Origin: LGRD01 sp031415135
GTDB lineage: Bacteria; Pseudomonadota; Gammaproteobacteria; Burkholderiales; Burkholderiaceae_C
Assembly: GCA_031415135.1 (NCBI GenBank)
Contig: JANORB010000077.1
Coordinates: 1-19,737, forward strand
DNA length: 19,737 nucleotides
Reading direction: 5' to 3'
The notes beneath the pieces are model-generated. The model had not been told where the DNA came from. It was given only the letters and a program-made list of their open reading frames with translations, and did not search any database. Of the stretch, positions 1 through 6,483 are shown piece by piece. Both the position numbers and the translations under genes were made by a program. The first letter of the stretch is position 1; every line of letters starts with the position of its first letter.

Positions 1-1256
1 CCGGCCTGGCCGCAGTTGATCCACTGGCGCGGGCCGTAGACGTGCAGGAACTGCGCGCCGGCGATCTGGCTCAGGCCGATGGTGGTGACGTAGACCGTGT
101 CGCGCGGGAACACCTTGTTCATTTCTTCGTACACGCGCAGCGGCTTGATCGGCGTCTCGGTGTAGTGGGTCTTGCGGTGCATCAGCTTCTTGCGTTCGGC
201 GCAGCGCATGCCCCAGTCGCTGAAGTCCCTCAGTTGCCTGGCCGCCTTGCGCTCGCGCGCCACCTGCACGAACAACTCCAGTGCGGCCTTGGCATCGCTG
301 ACGATGCCGAGTTCGGGGTTGAACACACGGCCGATCTGGGTCGGCTCGATGTCGACATGAACAAAGGTGCGGCCCTTGCAGTACACCTCGGGCGAGCCGG
401 TGTGGCGATTCGCCCAGCGGTTGCCGATGCCGAGCACGAAGTCGCTCGCCAGCATCGTCGCGTTGCCGTAGCGGTGGCTGGTTTGCAGGCCGACCATGCC
501 GGCCATCAACGGGTGGTCGTCGGGGATCGTGCCCCAGCCCATCAGCGTGGGGATCACCGGCACGCCGGTCAGTTCGGCAAACTCGACCAGCAGGTCACTG
601 GCATCGGCATTGATGATGCCGCCGCCGGCCACGATCAGCGGCTTGGCCGCCGCAGCCAGCATGTCCAGCGCCTTTTCGATCTGCTTGCGGGTGGCCGCGG
701 GCTTGTAGACCGGCAGCGGCTCGTAGGTGTCGATGTCGAACTCGATCTCGCCCATCTGCACGTCGAACGGCAGGTCGATCAGCACCGGGCCCGGGCGGCC
801 CGAGCGCATCAGGTGGAAGGCCTGCTGGAAGGCGCGCGGCACCAGCCCCGGCTCGCGCACCGTGACGCTCCACTTGGTCACCGGCTTGGAGATGCTTTCG
901 ATGTCGACCGCCTGGAAGTCCTCTTTGTACATGCGGGCGCGCGGTGCCTGGCCGGTGATGCACAGGATCGGAATGCTGTCGGCGATGGCCGAATACAGCC
1001 CCGTGATCATGTCGGTGCCGGCCGGGCCCGAGGTGCCGATGCACACGCCGATGTTGCCGGCGCGCGCGCGGGTGTAGCCCTCGGCCATGTGCGAGGCGCC
1101 TTCAACGTGGCGCGCCAGGATGTGGGCGATCGACTGGCGTTCGCGCAGCGCCGAATAGAGCGGGTTGATGGCCGCCCCCGGCACGCCAAAGGCCTGCGTC
1201 ACGCCTTCTTTTTCCATCACCAGCACGGCGGCCATCGCGGCCTTCATCTTTGCCAT
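1..1256 (-). CDS. gcl: Glyoxylate carboligase (tartronate-semialdehyde synthase), 3' end cut by window edge
   Basis: This thiamine-diphosphate enzyme joins two glyoxylates into tartronate semialdehyde and CO2 in the cytosol (glycerate pathway of glyoxylate, allantoin and glycolate use). The visible 418 residues start MAKMKAAMAAVLVMEKEGVT and continue FGVPGAAINPLYSAL. They reach RQWINCGQAG at the left edge, which matches RHWINCGQAG of E. coli Gcl, so about 170 C-terminal residues lie outside. The diagnostic feature is valine at residue 51 (ARHVEGASHMAEGY), where acetolactate synthases and most ThDP enzymes have the catalytic glutamate. Val51 is the hallmark of Gcl. The start is fixed by an AGGAG Shine-Dalgarno 8-9 bases upstream of ATG. 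It diverges from a LysR gene that is the likely regulator. Partner genes such as hyi or glxR would be expected beyond the left edge, but this cannot be seen. Confidence 0.95.
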   Translation of the reverse strand, partial: MAKMKAAMAAVLVMEKEGVTQAFGVPGAAINPLYSALRERQSIAHILARHVEGASHMAEGYTRARAGNIGVCIGTSGPAGTDMITGLYSAIADSIPILCITGQAPRARMYKEDFQAVDIESISKPVTKWSVTVREPGLVPRAFQQAFHLMRSGRPGPVLIDLPFDVQMGEIEFDIDTYEPLPVYKPAATRKQIEKALDMLAAAAKPLIVAGGGIINADASDLLVEFAELTGVPVIPTLMGWGTIPDDHPLMAGMVGLQTSHRYGNATMLASDFVLGIGNRWANRHTGSPEVYCKGRTFVHVDIEPTQIGRVFNPELGIVSDAKAALELFVQVARERKAARQLRDFSDWGMRCAERKKLMHRKTHYTETPIKPLRVYEEMNKVFPRDTVYVTTIGLSQIAGAQFLHVYGPRQWINCGQA

Positions 1257-1399
1257 TTGGAATTCTCCTGTCGCAGTGGTTGAGCGGTGCGCCGCATCAT
1301 GGTGCCGCGAGCCGCCGCGCGGAAGCCCCGGCCCGCGCATTTCGCTTATTCCAAAATAGAATGCAGCGATCGGCACAGCGCGCACCACCAGCCCTCCCC
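1257..1399. promoter_or_regulatory. Divergent gcl / lysR control region
   Basis: This 143-bp region lies between two divergent start codons and must hold both promoters. It is GC-rich except for one AT-rich patch at 1346-1362. There, ATTC (1348-1351) and GAAT (1359-1362) form an inverted repeat with a 7-base AT-rich centre, the general T-N11-A style used by LysR regulators. It is a candidate operator. No convincing -35/-10 pair could be assigned. Confidence 0.45.
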
Positions 1400-2308
1400 A
1401 TGGACCGCATCCAGGCCATCCGGCTTTTCATCCGCGTGGTCGACCTCGGCTCGTTCAGCAAGGCCGCGGCCGACCTGGGCATGGGCCAGCCGTCGGCCAC
1501 CAAGCTGGTCGCGCAGATGGAACAGCAGCTCGGCTCGCGGCTGCTGCACCGCTCCACCCACGGTGTCACGCCCACCGAGATCGGCGCGCTGTACTACCAA
1601 AAGTGCAAGCTGATCGCGCACCATGTCGACGAGGCGGAAACGGTGGCGGCGCTGCTGCAATCGCAGCTGCAGGGCGAACTGCGCATCAGCACGTCGGTGG
1701 CGTTCGGACGCCGCGTGCTGGTGCCGCTGGTGATGCGCTTCATGCAGATCAATCCGAAGCTGCGGATCGAACTGAGCTTCGAGGACCGCTACGTGAGCCT
1801 GGTCGAGCAGGGCATCGACGTGGCTATCCGCATGGGCCGGCTGGCCGACTCGGCGCTGGGCGCGCGCTACCTGGGCATCAACCCGTGGGTGGTGGTGGCC
1901 TCCGGCGAGTACCTGGCGCGGCGCGGCACGCCGGCCGCGCCGGCCGACCTGGCCAGCCACGACGCCCTGGTCTACAGCAGCGTGCAGGGCGACGCGCGCT
2001 GGCACTTCAGCGGCACTGACGGACGCGCCCTGCCCGTGCCGGTGAAGGGGCCGCTGCGATCGAACAGCCTGTCGGCGCTGCTGGCGGCGGCGCGCGGCGG
2101 CATGGGTGTGGCCGCCCTGCCCTGGTACGTGGCGCACGAATCGGTGCGCAGCGGCGCGGTGCGGCCGATCCTCGTCGAGTGGGCGCTGCCGTCGCAGGAG
2201 ATCCACGCCGTCTTCCCGTCGCCGCGCCTGGTGCCGGCCAAGGTGAGCGGTTTTGTCGACTGGCTGCAGGGGCAGTTCGGCGACGCCTGGTGGACTGATC
2301 CGAAGTGA
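1400..2308 (+). CDS. LysR-family transcriptional regulator, probable regulator of gcl
   Basis: The product is 302 aa, the normal LTTR length. The N-terminal winged helix-turn-helix (residues about 1-60) reads MDRIQAIRLFIRVVDLGSFS and contains GQPSATKLVAQMEQQLGSRL. The effector-binding domain (about 90-300) includes GELRISTSVAFGRRVLVPL and the typical glycine-rich AARGGMGVAALPWYVA. The longer upstream-open frame is rejected because the family N-terminus begins exactly at the ATG used here. Shine-Dalgarno is weak. The gene diverges from gcl, the classic LTTR arrangement in which the regulator controls its neighbour and itself. A glyoxylate-related effector is inference from position. The subgroup resembles single-domain CrgA/AaeR-like LTTRs, and no specific ortholog is claimed. 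Confidence 0.9.
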   Translation: MDRIQAIRLFIRVVDLGSFSKAAADLGMGQPSATKLVAQMEQQLGSRLLHRSTHGVTPTEIGALYYQKCKLIAHHVDEAETVAALLQSQLQGELRISTSVAFGRRVLVPLVMRFMQINPKLRIELSFEDRYVSLVEQGIDVAIRMGRLADSALGARYLGINPWVVVASGEYLARRGTPAAPADLASHDALVYSSVQGDARWHFSGTDGRALPVPVKGPLRSNSLSALLAAARGGMGVAALPWYVAHESVRSGAVRPILVEWALPSQEIHAVFPSPRLVPAKVSGFVDWLQGQFGDAWWTDPK

Positions 2309-2351
2309 GCCGCCATGGGGTCCACCCGTCGCGGGCGCTGCGGCGCGCCGG

Positions 2352-3044
2352 TCAGTGCTTCTGGTATTGCTGGGCCCCGAACAAGGCCTCGCGCGCCTTC
2401 TCGTCGACCAGCGGCTTGCGCTGGTTGGCCAGCACCTCGACCCCGCGCTTGACCGCCGGCCGCGCGGCGATTTCGTCGAACCAGCCTTTCAGGTGCGGGT
2501 GGTCGTTCCAGTCGATGCCCTGGTTCTTCCAGGACCGCAGCCACGGGAAGATGGCGATGTCGGCAATGGTGTAGTCGGGCCCGGCGATGTATTTGCTCTT
2601 GGCCAGCCGGCTGTTCATCACGTGGTACAGGCGCCTGGCTTCGTTGGTGTAGCGGTTGATGGCGTACTCGATCTTCTCGGGCGCGTAGATCCGGAAGTGG
2701 TGCGCCTGCCCCAGCATGGGCCCGACGCCGCCCATCTGGAACATCAGCCACTCGAGCACGGTGAACCGCTCGCGCGTGCCCTCGGGCAGGAACTTGCCCG
2801 TCTTCGAGGCCAGGTACATCAGGATCGCACCCGACTCCATCAGCGAGATCGGCTTGCCGTCGGGACCGTCAGAGTCGACGATGGCGGGAATCTTGTTGTT
2901 CGGGCTGATGGCCAGGAAGTCGGGCTTGAACTGGTCGCCCGCACCGATGTCCACCGCGTGCACGCGGTACGGCAGGCCGCACTCTTCGAGCATGATGTGG
3001 ACCTTGTGGCCATTCGGTGTGGCCCACGAATAGACGTCGATCAT
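2352..3044 (-). CDS. yfcG: YfcG/YghU-type glutathione S-transferase (disulfide-bond oxidoreductase)
   Basis: The product is a 230-aa cytosolic nu-class GST. It starts MIDVYSWATPNGHKVHIMLE and closely follows E. coli YfcG (MIDLYFAPTPNGHKITLFLE). The glutathione-contacting Thr9 and Asn11 are kept. The thioredoxin-fold domain runs to about residue 85 (SPNNKIPAIVDSDG, SLMESGAILMYLASKTG). The all-helical domain follows (GGVGPMLGQAHHF, YIAGPDYTIADIAIFPW). Family members reduce disulfides with two glutathiones and have little classical conjugating activity. The start was chosen by family alignment and an AGGAG 9 bases upstream; an upstream in-frame ATG would add 32 unrelated residues. It is the last gene of an operon, 28 bp after the acyl-CoA dehydrogenase. 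A role in handling reactive enoyl or aldehyde intermediates is possible but inferred. It converges with the LysR gene with a 43-bp gap and no clear terminator. Confidence 0.93.
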   Translation of the reverse strand: MIDVYSWATPNGHKVHIMLEECGLPYRVHAVDIGAGDQFKPDFLAISPNNKIPAIVDSDGPDGKPISLMESGAILMYLASKTGKFLPEGTRERFTVLEWLMFQMGGVGPMLGQAHHFRIYAPEKIEYAINRYTNEARRLYHVMNSRLAKSKYIAGPDYTIADIAIFPWLRSWKNQGIDWNDHPHLKGWFDEIAARPAVKRGVEVLANQRKPLVDEKAREALFGAQQYQKH

Positions 3045-3072
3045 GGCGGCAGCTCCTGGTTCAGCCGCCATG

Positions 3073-4287
3073 TTAGGCGTACTTGCCGATCTCCATCTTG
3101 GCAATCGCGTTGCGGTGCACTTCGTCCGGGCCGTCGGCAAAGCGCAGCGTTCGCGCCGCCGTGTAGAAGTAGGCCAGCGGGAAGTCCTGGCACATGCCGG
3201 CGCCGCCGTGCACCTGCATGGCCCAGTCGATGACCTTGCAGGCCATCTGCGGCGCCACCACCTTGATCATCGCGATCTCGCTCTTGGCGGTCTTGTTGCC
3301 GGCCACGTCCATCATCCACGCCGCCTTGAGCGTGAGCAGGCGCGACTGGTCGATCATGCAGCGCGCCTCGGCAATCCGCTCGCGCGTGACGCCCTGGTCG
3401 CTCACCGGGCGCCCGAATGCAACGCGCTTGGTGGCGCGCTGGCACATCAACTCCAGCGCGCGCTCGGCCAGCCCGGTCAGGCGCATGCAGTGGTGGATGC
3501 GCCCTGGCCCGAGGCGGCCCTGGGCAATCTCGAACCCGCGCCCTTCACCCAGCAGGATGTTGCTGGCGGGAACACGAACGTTCTCGAACAGCACTTCCAT
3601 GTGGCCATGCGGCGCATCGTCGTAGCCGAACACCTGCAGCGGGCGCAACACCTTCACGCCGGGCGTGTCGGCGGGCACCAGGATCATCGACTGCTGCGAA
3701 TGGCGCGGCGCGTCGGGGTCGGTCTTGCCCATGAAGATGTAGATCTTGCAGCGCGGGTCGCCGGCACCCGAGGTCCACCACTTGCGGCCATTGATGACGT
3801 AGTGATCGCCGTCGCGTTCGATGCGCGCGGCGATGTTGGTCGCGTCGGACGACGCCACCGCGGGCTCGGTCATCGCAAAGGCGCTGCGGATCTTGCCGTC
3901 CAGCAGCGGCTCAAGCCAAGTCTTCTTGTGCTCGGCGGAGCCGTAGCGAACAATGGTTTCCATGTTGCCGGTGTCGGGCGCCGAGCAGTTGAACACTTCG
4001 CTCGACCACGGCACGCGCCCCATGATTTCAGCCAGCGGCGCGTACTCCTGGTTGGTGAGGCCGACGCCGTAGTCGCTTTCCGGCAGGAACAGGTTCCACA
4101 AGCCCTGCGCGCGCGCCTTGGGCTTGATCCGCTCGATTGTCTGCAGTGGCGTCCAGCGCTTGCCGGCGTGGGTGTTGGCCTCGATCTCGGCGTGGTAGGC
4201 CGCCTCGGCGGGGTAGATGTGCTCGTCCATGAAACGCAGAAGCCTGCCCTGCAGTTCCTGGGTCTTGGGGGAGTAGCTGAAGTCCAT
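3073..4287 (-). CDS. Acyl-CoA dehydrogenase, ACAD10/ACAD11 type
   Basis: The product is a 404-aa FAD-dependent acyl-CoA dehydrogenase of usual length. It has the N-terminal helical domain (MDFSYSPKTQELQGRLLRFM), the flavin-binding stretch AFAMTEPAVASSDATNIAAR near residue 135, the middle beta-domain (GRKWWTSGAGDPRCKIYIFM), and the C-terminal helical domain with VHGGAGMCQDFPLAYFYTA. Instead of the common YEG catalytic segment it has RTLRFADGPDEVHRNAIAK near residue 385, so the catalytic-base position is probably aspartate. This is typical of the ACAD10/11 group. Start: ATG with AAGGAG 8 bases upstream. It lies 26 bp downstream of the APH-fold kinase gene, the same kinase-dehydrogenase order as the two domains of human ACAD11. 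The substrate is inferred to be a medium- or long-chain 4-hydroxyacyl-CoA made phosphorylated by that kinase. Confidence 0.92.
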   Translation of the reverse strand: MDFSYSPKTQELQGRLLRFMDEHIYPAEAAYHAEIEANTHAGKRWTPLQTIERIKPKARAQGLWNLFLPESDYGVGLTNQEYAPLAEIMGRVPWSSEVFNCSAPDTGNMETIVRYGSAEHKKTWLEPLLDGKIRSAFAMTEPAVASSDATNIAARIERDGDHYVINGRKWWTSGAGDPRCKIYIFMGKTDPDAPRHSQQSMILVPADTPGVKVLRPLQVFGYDDAPHGHMEVLFENVRVPASNILLGEGRGFEIAQGRLGPGRIHHCMRLTGLAERALELMCQRATKRVAFGRPVSDQGVTRERIAEARCMIDQSRLLTLKAAWMMDVAGNKTAKSEIAMIKVVAPQMACKVIDWAMQVHGGAGMCQDFPLAYFYTAARTLRFADGPDEVHRNAIAKMEIGKYA

Positions 4288-4313
4288 CGGAGTTCTCCTT
4301 CGTGAAAGTCTGA

Positions 4314-5390
4314 TCAGGCTTGCTGGGCCATTTGCCAGCCCATTTCGGCGAGCGGCCGCGCGCCGGCACCGGCCTGTTTGGCCTGCGCGTTGGACGCGGT
4401 GCCGTCGACCACCCGCTTGGTGATGCCTTGCAGAATGCCCGCCATGCGAAAAAGGTTGTAGGCCATGTAGAAGTTCCAGTCGGCCATCACCGCATCCGGG
4501 TCGGTGCGGCCGGTGCGCTCGCAATAGCGGCGCACGTAGGCCTTCTCGTCGGGGATGCCGAGCCCCGCCAGGTCGAGCCCGCCGATGCCGCGGAACGATC
4601 CCGGCGCGATGTGCCATGACATGCAGTGGTAGCTGAAGTCGGCCAGCGGGTGGCCGAGCGTGGAGAGTTCCCAGTCGAGCACCGCGATCACGCGCGGCTC
4701 GGTGGGGTGGAACACCAGGTTGTCGAGCCGGAAATCGCCATGCACCACCGCCACCTGGCTCGCGTCGCGAGCGCTCGCCGGCATGTGCGCCGGCAGCCAT
4801 TGCATCAGCCGGTCCATCGCCTCGATGGGCTCGGTGATCGACGCCAGGTACTGCTTGCTCCAGCGGCCGATCTGGCGATCGAAGTAATTGCCCGGTTTGC
4901 CGTAGGCCGACAAGCCCGCCGCGCCAACATCGACCCGGTGCAAGGCCGCCATGACGCGGTTCATCTCGTCGTAGATGGCGGCGCGCGTGGGCTTGTCGGC
5001 ATCCGGCAGGGACTGTTCCCACAGCACGCGCCCCGGCATGAATTCCATGATGAAGAAGGCCCGGCCGATGACGCTTTCGTCTTCGCACAGCAAAAGCATT
5101 TGCGGCACCGGCACATCACTGCCCTGCAATGCGTTCATCACCGTGTATTCGCGCTCGATCGCATGGGCCGACGCCAGCAGCCTGGCGGCCGGGCCGGGCT
5201 TGGTGCGCATCACGTACGAGCGGCCCGGTGTGATCAGCTTGTAGGTCGGGTTGGACTGGCCGCCCTTGAATTGCTCGACCGTCAACGGCCCGGCAAACGA
5301 GGCCAGCCTGGCCTCAAGGAAACGCTGCAGCGCCGCGATGTCGAACGCGTGTTGCTCGGCAACGGGTTTGGTCCCGGAAAAGTTGTCCAT
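4314..5390 (-). CDS. APH-fold kinase (ACAD10/11 N-terminal type; LvaA-like acyl-CoA kinase candidate)
   Basis: The product is a 358-aa aminoglycoside-phosphotransferase/choline-kinase-fold protein. It shows a nucleotide-loop region FKGGQSNPTYKLITP (41-55), the lysine strand YVMRTKPG (about 59-66), the catalytic loop VVHGDFRLDN (H217, D219, N224) and the metal-binding VLDWELSTLG (D239). The subfamily is not antibiotic resistance. It matches the kinase half of ACAD10/11 and is relatable to P. putida LvaA, which phosphorylates 4-hydroxyvaleryl-CoA. The inferred role is to phosphorylate the 4-hydroxyl of an acyl-CoA so that the dehydrogenase-fold partner can remove phosphate. The ATG at 5390 is preferred; an in-frame TTG nine bases upstream is possible, and neither has a clear Shine-Dalgarno. 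It is the first gene of a kinase, dehydrogenase, GST operon and diverges from the aldolase gene. Confidence 0.88.
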   Translation of the reverse strand: MDNFSGTKPVAEQHAFDIAALQRFLEARLASFAGPLTVEQFKGGQSNPTYKLITPGRSYVMRTKPGPAARLLASAHAIEREYTVMNALQGSDVPVPQMLLLCEDESVIGRAFFIMEFMPGRVLWEQSLPDADKPTRAAIYDEMNRVMAALHRVDVGAAGLSAYGKPGNYFDRQIGRWSKQYLASITEPIEAMDRLMQWLPAHMPASARDASQVAVVHGDFRLDNLVFHPTEPRVIAVLDWELSTLGHPLADFSYHCMSWHIAPGSFRGIGGLDLAGLGIPDEKAYVRRYCERTGRTDPDAVMADWNFYMAYNLFRMAGILQGITKRVVDGTASNAQAKQAGAGARPLAEMGWQMAQQA

Positions 5391-5483
5391 GGCGATCAAG
5401 GGGTCGAGGTAAGTAGCGAGTGCGCCATGCGCATCAGCGCTCGGCGATTGCAGGAACGAGGGTTTTCATGGTTTGTCGCTGAC

Positions 5484-5511
5484 GTGACAGCATCATGCGT
5501 CGGTCGATACT
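5484..5511 (+). promoter_or_regulatory. Candidate sigma-70 promoter for the class II aldolase gene
   Basis: GTGACA (5484-5489, 5/6 to consensus), a 16-base spacer and GATACT (5506-5511, 4/6) lie about 47 bases before the aldolase start codon. This gives an untranslated leader of about 40 bases that contains the GAGGAG ribosome site. It was found by eye and is not proven. Confidence 0.35.
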
Positions 5512-5557
5512 TATTGTCCATGCGGGCTCGCGCCCGTCCCACGTTGAGGAGAACCCC

Positions 5558-6334
5558 ATGACCCAAAGCAGCCTGAGCATCGCGTCGCGCGAGAACGAGG
5601 TCAGCCCGCAAGAGTGGCAAACCCGGGTCGACCTGGCGGCGGCCTATCGGCTGGTGGCGGCGTTCAAATGGGACGACCTGGTGTTCACGCACATCAGCGC
5701 GCGGGTGCCGGGCTCCGAGAATCAGTTCCTGATCAATCCGTATGGATTGATGTTCGACGAGATCACGGCGTCGAGCCTGATCCGGATCGACGCCCAGGGC
5801 CACAAGCTCGACGACTCGGCCTTCGACGTGAACCCGGCCGGCTTCACGATTCACAGCGCCATCCATTCGGCCCGCCACGACGCGCAGTGCGTGCTGCACA
5901 CCCACACGCTCAACGGCATCGCCGTGTCGGCGCAACAGGCCGGCGTGCTGCCGCTGTCGCAGCAATCGATCTTCGTTCTGGCCAGCCTGGGCTACCACGC
6001 CTACGAAGGGGTGGCGCTGCGCGACGACGAAAAACCGAGGCTGGTCGCCGACCTGGGGCGCAACACCTATCTGATGCTGCGCAACCATGGCTTGCTGACT
6101 GTGGGCCCGACCATCACCGACGCCTTTTTGGCGATGTACCTGTTCGAAACGGTCTGCACGATCCAGGTTCGCGCGCTGGCCGGCGGCACGCCGCTGACCC
6201 ACGTCGACCCGCGCATCATCGAGACCGCCGGCGAGCAGGCGCGCGTGGCGACGCGCGGCATTGGGGGCGGCGCGTTGACCTGGCCCGGCCTGCTTCGGCG
6301 GCTCGATCGCACCGATGACAGCTATCGCCATTGA
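5558..6334 (+). CDS. Class II aldolase/adducin family protein, catalytic Glu absent
   Basis: The product is 258 aa with the single class II aldolase/adducin fold. Zinc ligands are visible: HTHT gives His114 and His116, and RNHGLL gives His177, aligning with His92, His94 and His155 of E. coli FucA. The catalytic Glu73 of FucA (SSEWRFH) falls on Gly95 here (NPAGFTIHSAIH). A classic retro-aldol role is therefore doubtful. The protein belongs to the large uncharacterised proteobacterial group with the NPAGF-IHSAIH pattern. Strong GAGGAG 7-8 bases upstream fixes the ATG; earlier in-frame codons are not needed. It diverges from the kinase/ACAD/GST operon and may share its control region. Whether it works in the same pathway is unknown. 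Confidence 0.88.
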   Translation: MTQSSLSIASRENEVSPQEWQTRVDLAAAYRLVAAFKWDDLVFTHISARVPGSENQFLINPYGLMFDEITASSLIRIDAQGHKLDDSAFDVNPAGFTIHSAIHSARHDAQCVLHTHTLNGIAVSAQQAGVLPLSQQSIFVLASLGYHAYEGVALRDDEKPRLVADLGRNTYLMLRNHGLLTVGPTITDAFLAMYLFETVCTIQVRALAGGTPLTHVDPRIIETAGEQARVATRGIGGGALTWPGLLRRLDRTDDSYRH

Positions 6335-6358
6335 AGCCGCCGAAGGCCGGCCTGAACG

Positions 6359-6371
6359 GGCCGCAACGGCC
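6359..6371 (+). other. Small GC hairpin after the aldolase gene
   Basis: GGCCG, CAA, CGGCC form a 5-bp stem just downstream of the aldolase stop, preceded by the 10-bp palindrome AGGCCGGCCT (6344-6353). There is no T-run, so it is at most a weak or Rho-assisted 3' end. The rest of 6335-6483 shows no gene. Confidence 0.3.
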
Positions 6372-6483
6372 ATGGTTCGAGCAACTGCGGCATCCGGCAC
6401 ACGGGTTTCGGATTGCTGATTTCACAGGGCTTGCCGCCACATCTTCATGCTAGAGTGGAAGGGCTTCCAGCACCCTCACACGC

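Noticed and set aside
42..1283. Long open frame on the plus strand opposite gcl
   Set aside because: Antisense shadow of gcl. The product is His/Arg/Ala-rich with no family resemblance, as is usual opposite GC-rich genes.
3043..4305. Long plus-strand frame opposite the acyl-CoA dehydrogenase
   Set aside because: Shadow frame; low-complexity composition, no ribosome site, and the opposite strand is clearly coding.
3073..5088. Single 671-codon frame that could suggest a kinase-dehydrogenase fusion
   Set aside because: The first 267 codons are out of frame with the real kinase and read nonsense. The dehydrogenase has its own AAGGAG and ATG at 4287, so these are two genes.
4314..5390. Aminoglycoside resistance gene
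   Set aside because: It has the APH fold only. Sequence and operon context match the ACAD10/11 kinase group, not antibiotic kinases.
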